Shown here in pieces: positions 12,263 through 26,839 of a stretch of DNA of 64,000 nt; the stretch's first letter is position 1; every line of letters starts with the position of its first letter. Source of the DNA: Plectrocnemia conspersa. Its lineage: Eukaryota > Arthropoda > Insecta > Trichoptera > Polycentropodidae. The position numbers and the translations under genes are program-made. Below the pieces are notes generated by a model. That model did no database searches. It was not told the origin of the DNA and saw only the letters and a program-made list of their open reading frames with translations. The DNA is taken from the NCBI GenBank assembly GCA_009617715.1, contig VTFK01000330.1, positions 124,001 to 188,000 of the forward strand. Direction: 5' to 3'.

Positions 12263-13550
12263 AATTCTTAATGAATGCTTGAAGGATTTTTGACTCTTGA
12301 ACTCGTAAATCGTTAGAAAATTTATTCCTATTGCTTTATTAGTAGCAACATATTTTAATTATTATATAAAGCACTATAAAAAATAGTTATGAATTATGAA
12401 AATAATTACTTTGAGGTCCAATCAATATTAATTATTTAAAATACACAGTCAAATTAAAAACATATACTATGTGCTCTATAAATAACATATAAAAATCTTA
12501 AATATTGTTTATTATATTAGGCATCAAATATTTTAAGCATGAAAAATTACCTTGCTCTTATATATCTATATATTATAATTTATATAAAATAAATATGAAA
12601 ACATTATTAATTTAAATTATATTTGAATTGCTCTTTATATAGCTTATTAAATCATTTATATATTTTATTTTCAGGAATAAATTTTACAATAACATGTTAT
12701 ATAAAGATCGAGTCATGGTTATTATATTACGCATTTAATATGTTTTCATAGAAATGTTCTTTTACTTAAACATATTAATTTATTTGTTATATAAAAAAAT
12801 TGTATTAAAGTATATTTAAATTGCCTTTACAACTTTCTAATGATAAATTATTTTCTAAAAATCGCATGTTATCAATAACGCTAAAAAATAATAATAGTTT
12901 TTGGCTACACAGATTTTTTTTTTAATTTAAATTTTGAACGGCATTATTGTATAAAAATTAAGTGTTTTTTGAGCAAGCTTAAGCAAATGGGAAAAAGTCT
13001 AATTGGAAGCAAATCACGTCAGTGTTTAGCTCCATTTTAAATTAAAATATTATGGTAGCTGTACAGGTAGAGATTTAGTAACACCGCGCTCAATGAAATA
13101 CAATAGCATTTTTAAAGTCCTCAAACGGCAGTTATAAAAAGCGAATTTCCCAAAATCTACGAAATCGACTGTTAACGAGTTGTAAAGACTATTGGCATTT
13201 ATGTTTATTGCGCTTTTAACGCGCTTATGCGACAAATCATTTTGTCAATCTCTATAAAAAAAAATATAATATTCTATTTCTAAGTAACATGTAATAAATA
13301 AAAATGTTTTGTGCTAAAACATAAAGTAATAACGAGTTATAGCTTGGTATATATTATACAAAAAGTTTTAAATTCAGATTTCATATTTATTGTTTTCATT
13401 TAATCAAATTTATCTTTCTTTTTATTATATATAAAAAAATATTGAAAGAGTCTTTTAAAATTGTATTTTACGGTTTTTTAAAATATATAATATTTGTAAG
13501 TATATCGCGAAAAAATCATACAAAGGCCCAATTGTTATAAATCGAGCTAG
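12263..13550. other. AT-rich desert
   Basis: Nothing recognised. The minus-strand frame at 13050-13235 is a chance opening without domain or splice context. Confidence 0.4.
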
Positions 13551-14030
13551 AATTGCTATGAAGGTAGCGAAGCAAAAAATAAACGAAATAAAAACCAGCA
13601 GTGTCCAAAATTTCACGTCGGATTCACAAATAATAATTTTCCACCGTAATACGCTCGATTAACTCCGCAAAGCCGTACAAATATTTCAACTTTTCGACAC
13701 TCTGTGCAAACGCGAAATTTAGCCGAAAATCCTCTTAGGCGTCGTCGACATTTGCATCGGAGTATGCAAAATAAATGAACCCTTCGCCGGTTATCCTTAG
13801 CTTCGACCCTCCCCTGCCAGACTACAGGGTGGGCCAAAGGAAAAGAATAAAGAAATTTTCCGTCGCCGGATTACTTCCAACCAATAACCGCGTGATGCCG
13901 AGCCCCAGACGAATTGTCTTATTTTTCTCTCCTCAGATTTTCACAAAGACACTTTACTTATTCTATTCAGGATTATCTAGGCGAGATCGCATAAGACATA
14001 CAAAAATATTCATATATTTCAAGTGCTAAT
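13551..14030. other. GC-elevated island, candidate conserved noncoding DNA
   Basis: A sharply bounded complex stretch containing GGCGTCGTCGACATTTGC, CCTTCGCCGGTTATCC and CCGTCGCCGGATTACTTCC. Both strands are open for about 75-84 codons in overlapping frames, which is typical of GC-richer DNA lacking stops by chance. No domain is recognisable. Confidence 0.4.
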
Positions 14031-17000
14031 TTCTTAATAATGTATAATATTCGAGAATTTATAAGGGTTTTGTATAGTAATTAATTTTATTTTGCGCAAT
14101 AAATAATGGAACTTTGCTTTTTTTATTGTGTTAAAATTGCATTAATTAAGTTGAAAACTACATAAGTAGCTTAATAATATAAAAATAATATAAAAACAAT
14201 ATAAAGAAATATAAATACTAAATATTCTTTATAAATTATTGCTGATAGTGATTGAAGAAGACCTTATTGTATTGATATGAATTCCGTCCTGACTTTATTG
14301 TAAAGTAGAAACGTATGCTTTATTTTAATAAAAAAATTTATAAAAATAGTATACTTAAAATTAGCGTAAATCTGATTTTATGTAAGAAAATAATAACTTT
14401 TATTCAAAAGCACGTTGTCCCTAAATATTAGTGACACTTAGAACTAAACTTTCATGCAATTTTTTTTAATTTCGTTCACTCATTAGAAATCAAAACGTGA
14501 AATATTATCTTTACACGTGTACTGGATTTAATCTAGTAAGCAATCTATAATTAGTAACCCAAGATAATTTTAGAAATATATTAAAAAGATTTTATTTCTT
14601 ACAGTAATTAAATATATTTTTCTTAAAAAACAGCTTTACCGAAAATAAAAAAATTGGTAGTCGGAAGGGATCTAGTCTAATGAATAAATATATGTGCTGT
14701 AAAAAAAACTTAAATTATATCCAGACTCAGTTGTACTGAAGTTTTTTTTTGCCTATTTACTAGAGATATTCTATTTTCACTTAATGCAACACAAAAATAT
14801 TTTGCTCTAAAGGTAGCAAATTTTGGTTAACTGCTGCTTTTTTTTTAAATAATCAAAAATCAACAATAATTTTTAATTATTAAATTAAATTAGGCTTCAA
14901 TATAAACAATAAGTACCTTTCACACAAAAAAATATTGTTTTATAACTAGTGTTTCGTGCACATATAATTAATTGTACATTCTACAACAATATTCTAAAAA
15001 TATATTATTATAATAAAATTTGATAAAAATATTATTTATAATAGACCAAATTTTATTATGTTTTAAGTTATTATTATTTTGCAAACTCCCAAATCTCTAT
15101 CATAAAATGTTATTGGTGTTAAGTTACTAACAACTTGATATTTTATTTTTATTTTAGAAATAGATAATAAATTAAATAAATAAGTATAAAATTGCAACCC
15201 TATTATCTGAGCCAAACTATATAAGGCTTCCTTACAAATACTATAATATATATGTCATAATTTTTGAACAAGTACCAATAAATAAAAATATTCGTAATAT
15301 ATTGCGGCAAGATAAACACAATGTTCTTTTATCTAATATCTAATATATATAAATAGTAAAAGAAAAACCATGACATAACAATTCATTTTAGAATACGCCG
15401 TTTCTTGTAAAATAAATTACAATGTCATTTACGAATGTAAAATAAAACATATATAAATAAAAATGTTAGTATATAATTTAATTTAATTGTTTTATCTGTT
15501 AACTTATTATGGACGCTTCAGATTTTTTACTGTCTTAATGTCAAATCAAACTTTTTATTTAAAATATAAAACTTTCATACTTTAGAAGGCATATGCTAAC
15601 TTAATCTGACATTAAAAACAAGATCTGATATTTTTATTATTCTTTAGCACTCTAAATAATTACCGCAAGAATGTATATTATTTTATTTAACACTTAAAAC
15701 CCTTACATGTGATCATTAATCGTACGTTTTTCTTCGGTTTCTAAAGATTTTTTCGAACGAATTGTATTTTGTAGCAATTCTCTTTCACGTTAAATTTATC
15801 GTTTTTGCAAAAGTTAAACAATAAATGTACAAACTTCATAAGAAAAGTAGCTTTCGCTTATATCTTTCTGCGTATATTTTATTTTACTAAATAACGTTGT
15901 TATATTTTAAATAAACCATAATTGAAAGTATATCTATATTATGAGATATGCATTGAATATATCTATTCAAATTATATTTCATAAGCATGTTTAAATGTTT
16001 GTGGCTCTGTAAATGTATAAAAAAACAGCATATTGTGAATTTCATTAATATTTATATTATGTTCTGGCTTCTGAACGAGCACTAAACTACAATAAAGGTT
16101 ACCATTATGCATATTTATTATTTACAATAACTTTTTATTCAGAGATTTATTTGTTAACATGAAAAAAAGTGTTATTAAATCTTACAAATATACAATAGCT
16201 AATATAAATTTAATATCTTTATATATTATACTTCCTCATTCCAAATTATCTTTGACCTATTGTAACTATGAACATTGTTAAACTTTAGAGATTTCATAAT
16301 TGTTGATGTTGTATATTATATATATAAGATAATTAAAAAGAGTGCTATAATATTTTGCCTAATAAATTCACATAATGCTTAAGTCTAGACACAATATTAC
16401 TTCTGTATCAGTAGTTTTCAATGATACATTTTAAAGTTATATCCAAAGTATATCAGATTTGAATGTACATTATCTCATTACATATAAATAGGTGTTCTTG
16501 ATCGTATTACATCATAGTCACACTTTTAAAGGACTAATTTAATAATACCTACATTATATAGTAATTATTAAGTACTAAAAAGGTATTGTATTCGTCGAAA
16601 TTATAAATTATATATCTATATCTGTTAATGTATTATGTCCTAATATATTTTTTTATTGTTCTATACAAAAATCATATACTAATCCCAAATTAATTATCTT
16701 ACTAATTACACTTTAACATAAAATATAGATATTATTAAATGAGTCCTTCAAATGTGAGATTATGATGTAAAAGTAAGTTATACACGTACTATATAATTCC
16801 CTACAAACTATTTATAAACATTAACTAATATGTCATATAATACATATTAAGAGCAGCGCTCTTAATATATTTAATAAAAAGAGGAAATTTATTGTTTATT
16901 ATTACTGGAAATAATACATATAACATTTTTTTATGTATCTTCTTTTCTGCAAAGTGGCATATACATCGTATTCTATTTTTAATGTATCAAATATACAACG

Positions 17001-17500
17001 TGACTTTGTGCTGCATTAGATCTAATCTCTTAACTTCTTAGACCGTAAAGCGCAACGTCTTGGTGCAATATATCTTGCTTGAATTTGTTCCTGAAATATA
17101 AATTGAGAGACTTTATATTTCTATCCTTGTGTAAAACAAGTTTCTTTTATTTTATAATTTATAGTATTTGTTTTTATGCGGTTAATAAATAATTATAATA
17201 TATTAAACTTTCTCTGACCTTTTTCTAAACGTTCATAGCAACAAAATATAATTTAACTTGTAACAGGTGACTAAAAAAGTAGAATTCATATCAATAGTCT
17301 TAGTAATAAACGATCATACAAAATACTTTATTATCAAAGACACTGAAAAAAAAAAACAGAAAATGGACATTGTTTTATCATTTAATAAAGACTTGTATAC
17401 TATAATTTAAAGACAACTCTTCGAAAGGCATCTGAATAACCAAACAATTTGAACAAATAAATATAATAATTTTTAATATAAACAATGGCACTATAATAAT
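14031..17500. other. 3.5-kb AT desert
   Basis: Extremely AT-rich, with no coding, RNA or transposon signature visible. The only patch worth noting is AGTCGGAAGGGATCTAGTC near 14658. Confidence 0.5.
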
Positions 17501-18620
17501 ATAATATTCCCACCGTATCTCATGCTGGAAGGGATCGTTCAAATGTGGACGTACTTCTCAACGGCTGCTAGGTTCACGGGCATTACTTGCGAGACTTCAA
17601 ACGCGCGCGTGTCGTGTCTTTTGATCCTTGTATATGTATATAGGTCGCTATAGATATTAATATTTTTTATTTACATATAAATTTTGAAAAATTTATTTTG
17701 AAAATTTTTTTTATAATGTCTCAGATATCCGAAGAATATTATTATGAAATAAATAATAATCTTGCTAAGTTAGGTTATAATATTTGCAACGCTTTATATT
17801 TAGTAATTAATAATAACGCAATAAAAATGTAAGGTGCATATTTTTAATCTTACCTCAGGTCGTCACTTCGCTTGAGAACATACCTGGATTTGTTCTTAAT
17901 CCTGGCTCTCTGTTTCCACTTGACCTGATCATTCTTCTATTTTCGCCAAAGCATGCAGGGGCTCCACACATTGTCAGTAACGTTATACCATGCATAGACA
18001 CTTTCACGTACATCGTGTCTGTTTATCTGAGGACACAGATCCACCGCTGTGGGCTTGTAGTCGATCAATCAGCGTCACATCCACAAACCCCCGAAACCCC
18101 CGAATCCTTTGGCTGCGTAATCCTCTCGCATCACTCCTCCTGGCAAACTGATGACGCAGGGGGCTGCCCGGTCGACAATAACTTCAACAAAGTTCATATC
18201 AGCGTCGGCTGAGCATAAATCACGGCCGCTATTCTCTGTTGTAAATATTCTCTTTTGGCAAAAATCGAACGGAGATTCGAAAACAACAAATATTTACGTG
18301 AAACACACATTAATAAGCGTACATCATCATTACGTATTCTCATTGTACATGCGCGATGAGTTTCTATAATACATTCCCCGGGCCGCTTAGAGGTACTCAC
18401 TGTTTGATGAAACAACACAAACCCAGACAATAAGTAGATATTTTGTTGAAAATACAATTTATTATAACCCACACTCTTCGTTACAAACCTAAGCTTGTGT
18501 TGTTCGATTTTGGTTGTTTTTAAAAGGATCGGACGCTTCTGTTGTTCATTGTTTGTTGTGCGCAAATATCGTTGCTATTAATATTATGTGTAAACATATT
18601 GCTATAAAAACACATTTTCC
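17501..18620. other. GC-elevated region with splice-donor-like sites on the minus strand
   Basis: Two complex blocks, 17520-17640 and 17850-18560, are clearly unlike the surrounding desert. Reading the minus strand, ATCCAG/GTATGT (about 17880-17892) and CTGAG/GTAAGATT (about 17847-17859) match splice-donor consensus. However, frames upstream of them contain stops and no protein family is recognised. The block could be an untranslated or lncRNA exon, or conserved noncoding DNA. Confidence 0.35.
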
Positions 18621-19320
18621 ATAATGTACAATACTAGTATAAATTAAAAATATCATTTTAAAGAAATTTTTATTTGAAGTAAAATATTTTTTTATTTATT
18701 GGGTATAGTATTTATTCTGCATTCATAACAACTTAAAAGATGAATAAAACTTCGAATATTTTTTTCTTAAGTATCAAATGCATAATGTATACGTATACAT
18801 AGATAAATAATATAACAAAAAATCTTGTGAAAAAAGTAGTTCTTTAATTATTCAAGGTTTACTCGGTGACCAAATCAAAGCTAACTTTGGCGGTCTAGAA
18901 AGGGTTTCAAAATCCTTTCGACCCTCGCGTCAGAACCCAACACTTTGAAGAATAACGCGTTTTGTACTATTAGCATCTAGGTATGCTTCTCCTTTTCGAT
19001 TCGATGTTTCGACCTTGTTTTTTGATATTTAAAAAGTGAAATAAAAAAAAGACAAAGTCGGGTAACTTTTAACGACCGAGAATCGCGCCTTTGAAGAATT
19101 TTGCGTTGTTACTCCGACGTCGTTCGAAACTTTTGATTTATTTTCTCCCGGCTCTGTGTGACCTTAGAAATTTACGTTTAATTGTACAGCAATTTTTCAG
19201 ATAAATAAATTACAAGATATAAAATAATACTATTTATAAAAGGAGAAGAAGTTAAACACAGCGGCAGGCGTCCGAAAGTGATAAATCACCGATTTTGCGG
19301 CCGATAAAAATATTTATCGA
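18621..19320. other. AT-rich stretch then island at 18850-19170
   Basis: The island holds CTAACTTTGGCGGTCTAG, CCTTTCGACCCTCGCG and AATCGCGCCTTTGAAG. No gene is seen. A further GC patch at 19255-19320 includes CAGCGGCAGGCGTCC. Confidence 0.35.
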
Positions 19321-20580
19321 AGTATACTGTATATCATAATTTATAAATATAAAAATAGCACAACAAAATAAGACTCATTGTTTTCTTAATTGACCGATTT
19401 TTAAACAAGCATAAAAGGTTAATTAGGAGATTGATCTAATACGAATTAACAATACATAAATATAGCCATAAAAAAAAAAAAATTTAATTTGCCGACATAA
19501 AGTTTATAATACATGTATAAAAATATGGCGTAAAATCTTTTTAATTTCTTTACAGCTTTTTTAATTCACTTAGCTGGTTGTGTTTGTTCAATCTGTTACA
19601 GATTATACATGCGTTTTTTTATATTTATATTTTAAGAACATTTTTTTTATGTGTGAAATAGTATTATTTAAAAAATTAAATATGGCATGCTAATAACATA
19701 GTCATAACGATGTATTTCCAGTGATATACCTACGCATCATATGAGTCAAAACATTTATTCAACAAAAAAATTAAAACCCCGATTGCCCGCTAGCTGCGGT
19801 ACTTCACGATAGTGAGAGGCCGACAACTAATATATTTATATAAATAATTTTAAAACACATAAAACGGCGATATGCAAAACCATTTCCTTATAATATTATT
19901 TAGCCAAGTCTAAGTTCAAACTTTATATCATACTTTTTCCATAGCTAATAAAATAACAGTTTCTTTCTAAGCAATACACAAATACACAACTTGGATATTA
20001 ATTTACTATCTACATCAAATACACTCCCCAGCTAAGTTTTATCATAAACTCTAAAATACTTAATCTAGAAAATTATTAGCTACTTAAAGATTTTTATTTA
20101 TTAATATAAATTAAATTTAGACGATCGTGACTTTCTAGGTTAACAGTTTTGTACATATTATATCATTTTTATATCGTTTTATGTGTAAATGTGTCATATT
20201 TTTAAATAAATTTATAATCAAAAGCATAATTTCTTTGTTTATTATTACATTATTTTATTTGAGATAAAACTATAAAAATATAAATATGTAAAATGTTTTT
20301 AATTATTTTCATAACCTATTTAAATATTATTTTTATTTCATATTAAATTGTAGCTTATACCATTTCAAATATTAAACATTAAATGATCATTAATTAATTA
20401 CATGTGTATTATATAATTAATGTGTTTGTGAAATTTATTTTAATATTTAAATAAACGTTTTACATACAAAAAAAGATTCTATATTATGATTTAGACACTA
20501 TATTAAGTTTAGTTAAAATGGCTATTATTTTTTTCGATTTTGTGTACAAAAATAAACATTTTATTAGGAATTTCAACAAT
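19321..20580. other. AT desert
   Basis: No recognisable feature except a small patch at 19770-19820 (GATTGCCCGCTAGCTGCGG). Confidence 0.45.
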
Positions 20581-20880
20581 AACTAATATTGGCAATTATT
20601 CGTTGCGTGAACACGTGAGCTTAATTTAATTTGGAACTATCAAAAAAATATAATAATAAAGCTTCGCGAGAAACGCGGCGATAGTAAACTTTGGCAAAGT
20701 ACTGAAATTTCAAGCTTTCAACTATAAAAGCAACTTTCGGAGCGTTTCGAAGGTATTAAAGTATTTTTTCGTCGTGTCCGATATACTTTCGAAACTGGCG
20801 CGAATTTAAGCCAGAAAACTTTTTTCATACTTTGCTACGGCTTACGGGTAATAAATATATTTTTGAGGTGAATATTTGTA
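20581..20880. other. GC-elevated island
   Basis: A complex stretch with GCTTCGCGAGAAACGCGGCG and several CTTTCGAAA/TTTCGAAG motifs. No ORF of note. Candidate noncoding regulatory DNA. Confidence 0.35.
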
Positions 20881-21920
20881 CCCTTACTTTTTATTATCAA
20901 ACGTAAAATAAAGATTGGAGAGATTCTTAATATTAAGTGAGAAATTTCGCAATAGCTAAGATAATAACTTATTTGTTTGAAATGTATATGAATGTTTAAT
21001 TTTATAATAATATTATTAATAATTAAAAGCTAACCGAAAGTGCCTTTTTAACTGTTGGCTAAATTCAAACATAACCGAATATTGTCTTTTAGTGTTAGTA
21101 TAAAAATATAAACTTGATTTATAAAAGTGACGATAAAGTAAAATTGAATATTTAAGATAAAAAATACAATTAAATAATATTATTTGTATCAATTAAGAAA
21201 AATATGATATATCATCTTAAAAATTAAAAAAAAATAGAATAAAACATGTTTAAAATATATCGATTATAATATTTATCAAAAAATGTACATAAATGAAATA
21301 TTTGTTAATGATGTTTTTATTAGTTATTAAGTTGTGAATAATAAAAACACACTAATATTATCTATTATCAATATTACACTATTTAAAAAATTGAAGATAA
21401 TTACTAGTACATCACGGTAAAGATTTTTGTGAAATAAATTTTCCCATTATTATGTTTAGCATATAGATCTCCAAATAGTGATCTAAATTCGTTCTTCAAA
21501 TTTATAAATAATATTTTAGAATGCCGTTCTGACACAATTATGGATATCATTTTAATTGGAGATTGAAATTTTAATTAAGTTATTATACTTCAAAAATAGA
21601 AAAATGAGCAAATTTATTTGGTTTATAACAATATGTACAAAAATACAAGGAAAACTAGTTCTTACCAATATTAAGAGAATACGATGTAAAGAGAAAACAA
21701 TTCCAAGAATTACTGATTTTTAATGTATATATTTATACAAAAAAAAACATAATGTAATAGAGGTTAAGAACAGATTTTACCTAATTAAGAATAGAATTAA
21801 GAATGTGACTGAAATGTAGATAACATAGATGCTAATATGATATGGAACAGTATTTATAAGAATATTGTGAATAGTAAAATAAAAAGTTGATATAACTTTA
21901 ACACAAAATATCGATTTAAC
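20881..21920. other. AT desert leading into a LINE remnant
   Basis: Nothing is recognisable up to about 21600. From there to 21920 the sequence may be upstream coding sequence of the degenerate non-LTR element that follows, but the reading is too decayed to align by eye. Confidence 0.35.
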
Positions 21921-22480
21921 CCAAATTCGTGGTTTAACGTTGACTTTAAAAATGCTTTAAAAAGAAGAGATAAATCACATATAAAATATTACGACATAAT
22001 AAATATGAAGATTGATGGAAATATATAAAAAGGTCATTATATGATATCAGAAAAAAAATACATACTACATTTGAGAGTATAGAAGAGATTGTGAACTCAA
22101 TACCTTAGTTCGATAAATTAGAACAATACAATATTAAAAAAATGATCGTAAAATATGGAGAATTTAAATCAGTACCTTCAGAATAAACTCACAAGATAAT
22201 TTGTGAAATAAGAAAGAAACATGTAGTGATGAATTGGATGGAAATATAATTAGAGAAATAATTAAATTAAAAGATTTAGTATACAAAGCTTTTTCTGAAG
22301 GAGGAATACCTAAATAAAAAGGTTAAAAAATGAAACCAATTAACACATTTTCTCGTATGAAAAAGGTGATGGAAGAAGTAGTAATCAGCATTAAAGGATT
22401 TTATTATTTTTCAAAACATTTTATGTCATCAATAAAAAAATGTGATATGTATAGATTAAAATACTAGAAGCTCAATAAAA
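21921..22480 (+). pseudogene. Decayed non-LTR retrotransposon (jockey/CR1-type), linker and start of reverse transcriptase
   Basis: This is a remnant of the ORF2 polyprotein of a LINE. From about 21924 a + frame reads NSWFNVDFKNALKRRDKSH, matching the conserved PWFN...AxxxRDxxy linker between the endonuclease and the reverse transcriptase in CR1/jockey-type elements. Around 22288-22317 the reading FSEGGIPK, then stop, matches the GxxP motif just before the RT. At 22359-22391 EKGDGRSSNQH matches the KKGDK...NYRPIS block that opens the RT fingers. Stops and frameshifts interrupt these blocks and the catalytic FADD region is not seen. It is dead, AT-biased by decay and has no visible 3' tail. 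The clade assignment is tentative. Confidence 0.7.
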
Positions 22481-23860
22481 TAATTCACGCCAGACCAGAA
22501 ATCACGACTTTGAGCTCCCAAAGGATCATAAGATACGAACTATACAAAATTGTTATAGCACGCTCGAGCGAAGTCAGTGAAGGGTTAACTACAGCTATAC
22601 ACAACTTCTACAACTGCAGATATTCTTACGTAGACATTAATTGCACATCTTTTAGACGGATCAATTAGCATTATGTTACCAAATAATTAAACTCAAACGC
22701 GAGGCGTTCAAAGTGCTTCTTAATTAAAATGTATGGTAAATGCGCAGCAATCAATCACGTTCCGGTTAGTGTCGATATTGGGACATACGTGTTATTTGAG
22801 CCAATTACAAGGCGCTTCCACCGGAAGTCTATATATCGAAACCACAGACCTGGACCATTTTGAGATGCTGGGCACGTACACGTGCAATAATATCCTCTTT
22901 GAGCGCACATTGTAAGACACTTCGGAGCTTTAAACGCAAGTTCAAATATTAATAATGTGTTTTAAAACTCTTTCAAGTTTGTAAATTTATTGTAAATATA
23001 TCGTAAAATAATATTGGAATATTTTATGATGCTTTTCAAAAAAAGTTAAATGGATCAGATCAAGAAAAATTACATGTGCTAAGAATGAACGCAATGCAAG
23101 ACAACAACCCTATTGTATTACCATTATAACTATAAATATTAAGAATGTGTTTTAAAATAAAGATTGTGTGAAGATTTTAAATGAAATTCAATTCGGCAAA
23201 ACTAATTCAAACTTAACCGAATTGACTAACCGTTAAATTCACTCACGTACTCACCGCACCGGCGTTTACCTCAGTAGCCACTTAAACCTTCGAACGTATT
23301 GAACTATAAGCTCTTAGTCTTACTTTTATCGTAAACCTCTGAAGCTTTATATACTTACGTCTAACGTTTGTTCTGAGGTTGTGTGAAAACTAACAATGTA
23401 TTTGACTGTATTTGGCAAATATTCAATTTTAGAAGCTTGCACGCATTTATAGTCACACAATTATGCTAATACATTACCTCTACCACTGAGTTTGTATGAC
23501 GTTGAAGAGCGGTTTAATTAAATTAAGTTTAAATTACGGCAGCTGGTAAACAAGAAGTAGAGATGAGGTTACTTAGTAGTGCAGCGAATGCAAGTTTGGC
23601 TTGAATTTGCGGTGTGTGTGTGTGCTTGCGAAATTTGTCGTATTGCACGAGTACTTTCCAGAAAGTGGCTGTTGAATTTTAAAATTCTTAATTTGCACTT
23701 TTCAGTGTGCTACGAATGTGCTGAGAATAACAAATCAAAAAACAACCAATCTGTGTTAAAAAATGCAACTTTAAAGTTACGTTCTGAGCATAGAAGTCTG
23801 CAGTGTTAACTATTTATAAAACCTTGTATCGTCGTCAAAAGTTAAAAAAATATAATTCAT
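22481..23860. other. Two GC-elevated blocks (22480-22930 and 23200-23810)
   Basis: Complex DNA without a recognisable gene. The 60-codon + frame at 22733-22915 and the 76-codon frame at 23579-23809 lack domains. GCACGTACACGTGC near 22875 is a short palindromic E-box-like motif. Candidate noncoding regulatory DNA. Confidence 0.3.
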
Positions 23861-25480
23861 TTTAAAGTCGTATATATTATATAATACATAAAGTAGCAAT
23901 TTAATTTCGATATTCACGCTGCAATTATGTTAATTTTTCACCATATAATAAAACCCAGTTGTATCAATTGGTATCTGAGCGAAGATCGAACATCTGACAG
24001 TTTCTGCGCTGTAAGGAATCGCGTATATGGTGTTCTGTCAAGGAGAAAATTTTATGTAAATTAGATTAAACTGTAACAGAAACGGTTGAAAACTGTGCAC
24101 GGTGAAAACACAAGAAATCGTACTAGTTATTTTTTTCTTTGCACCATTTTAATGTCGATGAATGTTACATTAAAGTTAAAAAGAAAATGTAGTTATGACT
24201 ATTGTTAATTGTTTTAATTTAAAACAAATTAACCTTACTTTTTCTGATTCATTAAGTAAATGTTGCTTTATGGTTTTGTTTTTTAATATTGTTTTTTGAT
24301 ATTTAAAAAATCAAATGTCACTAATCCTTACTTTAAATTTTCAGCATCAATTAAACATATTTTTCCATTTTTACATATTTAAATAAATAATAATTATTTA
24401 TAACAAGCATAAAAAAAAGTTGGCAAATATTTTTAGCATCAGTTTTTCCGTTCCTATATTTAATAAATGAGAATGGAGAAACTGATTAAATATAAAATAA
24501 AATTTTACTCGGATAAAAACTGATGTCAAATTCTATGCACACAAATGAGTTGAAATACATTATTCGAAGCGAACTCTCAGCAAAATTGTATTTATCATCT
24601 CAATCAAGCAAAGCAATTCAAGTCGCGCTTAATCCAATAATACTGAAAGCTTTCCATACACAAACACAAACACACCTATGTAAATCAAAGATTCTTTATC
24701 TAATCGCAGGTATCGCTTACGTAACGCAATCGGTCACAATCCACCTTAGAGCTTTCGCGAAATCACCCACAAACATATCGTATTTGCTTACTTAGTTATT
24801 ATATAAGCTTAGATAATATTATAAAAAGTGCTACTTTAACGAAAAACGAAAGAGAATATGCTATACTTCATAGTCTTAAATATAATATAAGCATGACCTT
24901 ACACATTTATAAATATGTTGCCACAACTCAATTTTATTTCTAAAATGAGCATACTTTCAACATATTTTAGATCAGTTGCTATCTAATACATAGTTAAAAC
25001 ATATTCATATACATGTGCAAAATATTTATCTGACAGAAATTATTGTTCTGTGATAATTGTTTAGTTGACAAATTGTGATTGTTATTAATCGATGCAGCCA
25101 CTGCAGTTTGGTGTTCAGACTGTTGAGGCTTTGACCTTCCCACGATTTGCATATAGTTTACGATTGAAAGCATTGCGATTAAACGCTCTTTGAACTCAAA
25201 TTTGAGAATCTAACTTGTGGTATAATTGCACTACTCCTATACTGTGTAGAAACACACATGTTCAACCGCTACTTTTGTATTATAAAAATATTAATAATCT
25301 GATTTACTAACTATAAAGCTGCAGCGTAAGTTTATGGATTAAATAGTAACACTATATACAAATATGTTATAATAATTTATTGCCGGCCCTTATTCGAAAT
25401 TGGATTCTTTCACATTTTCAGGCATCTCAATTTCAGTTGGGTGAATTATTTATATCCGGCAAAAAAAGTTTTTAATTATT
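23861..25480. other. Mostly AT-rich, small complex patches
   Basis: No gene is recognised. The + frame at 24523-24795 (90 codons) has no domain, no splice context and low-complexity composition. A complex patch lies at 25085-25160 (GATGCAGCCACTGCAGTTTG). Confidence 0.35.
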
Positions 25481-26300
25481 CCACTTTCTCCTTTCTGGAG
25501 TGGCAAGTTCGTCCAAAAGTTTAGCCTCAAGTATGAAACGCGTATTTACGCGCGCCTTTCGAGAGCCGAAAAAAATGATCCCTTTCGCAATTTTAATTAT
25601 TATAATTGTTACCGCTTAAAGTTTTTACCCGATGCTAAAAGGGTGTAGCTGCGCACAACAAAGGTATGATTTTTACAATTTTTATGGTTAATTAAATAAT
25701 ACAAAGGGAGAAAAAATTCTCCGCGAGGGAAACTTGCTTGATTAAAATTAAGACCCCGTAGCAATTTAATTATACTTTCGTTAGCGTGTCCGATAAATTA
25801 TAACAAGGAAAAGAACAGAGAAAAAAGAGTGTATATACATACATAAATATAGACTTTGTACGCATTAAGCGGATTTTGAATTATTCACCTGATTTAGGAT
25901 GACCAGACGGCGTTTCTTTTGAGGAACTCTTAATTGAGTTTCAAACTTTTTTCCTCCGTCGGATCGTCAAGTTGGCGTTAAGCGATTATAATGTATATAC
26001 ATAGGTACAAGTGGCAGGATTTTCGTGGGGATGTTTATTTATTCAGACCGTTCGTCAGTGACACATGTTTGCTGGCAAAATTGATATGTACACAAGGTCG
26101 GGTGACCCCAGAGGACTTAAAAACCTTTGTAGGAGCAGCTGGATATCTGGTGAAATATAAAAGTTTGCCTTTTATTACAGACCGAGAAGTTTGCTAATTG
26201 GTTTGAGAAGGTGCCGCGAATGACGGCGGGGCGAAGATGGAGGAGCGCTGGAATTTATTATAGAAATCATCCGACAAGTTATGGCAGTTTAATTTGTGAA
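25481..26300. other. Longest complex island in the left half
   Basis: About 800 bp of GC-elevated, complex sequence. Examples are CGCGTATTTACGCGCGCC at 25538, GGCAGGATTTTCGTGGGG near 26012 and CCGCGAATGACGGCGGGG near 26214. A 68-codon + frame at 25991-26197 is rather protein-like in its second half (GRVTPEDLKTFVGAAGYL), but no family is recognised and there is no obvious splice pair. More likely conserved noncoding DNA; a small exon cannot be excluded. Confidence 0.35.
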
Positions 26301-26839
26301 GTTTTCCCTCTGCTGTAGTACTTTGGTTCAATTAAAATGCATCGAATATGAAGTCTTCATTATCGGTCAATGAGAGTATTCCGGAGAAATGTAAAAGTTT
26401 TAATATTTCAATCAACTGTATTAGTTTAATTGTATTTTATATATTAATAACATACAATAAAGTATTTAGTTTTATATATACAATAATTTGCTAAAATATT
26501 AGGTATTTAAGTTAGTAAAAAAGGTTAATATATTTATTAAAATTGTAGTAGAATTTAAATTAAAGGTAAAAACTTGATTTTATATTTTACAGCGTCTTAA
26601 AATCTACACATAAGTATTAAAAATTCCACATTCAGTAAAAATTGCTATAAATTAAACTTTATATATAGTTTTTTAATACTTTGTAGCATTCAATTTATTT
26701 GTATATCATATCGTAACATTACCAGTTATGTTAAATAAGCATGTTAAGAATTATATTTAAATAATTATTAATTGTTCTAAGCCGCTTCCGCTTCCGGATG
26801 CATGCGCTTTAAAATGAAACATATGCTTAATTTTTTACT
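26301..26839. other. AT-rich sequence
   Basis: Nothing recognised apart from a small GC patch at 26780-26812 (GCCGCTTCCGCTTCCGG) just upstream of repeat copy B. Confidence 0.4.
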
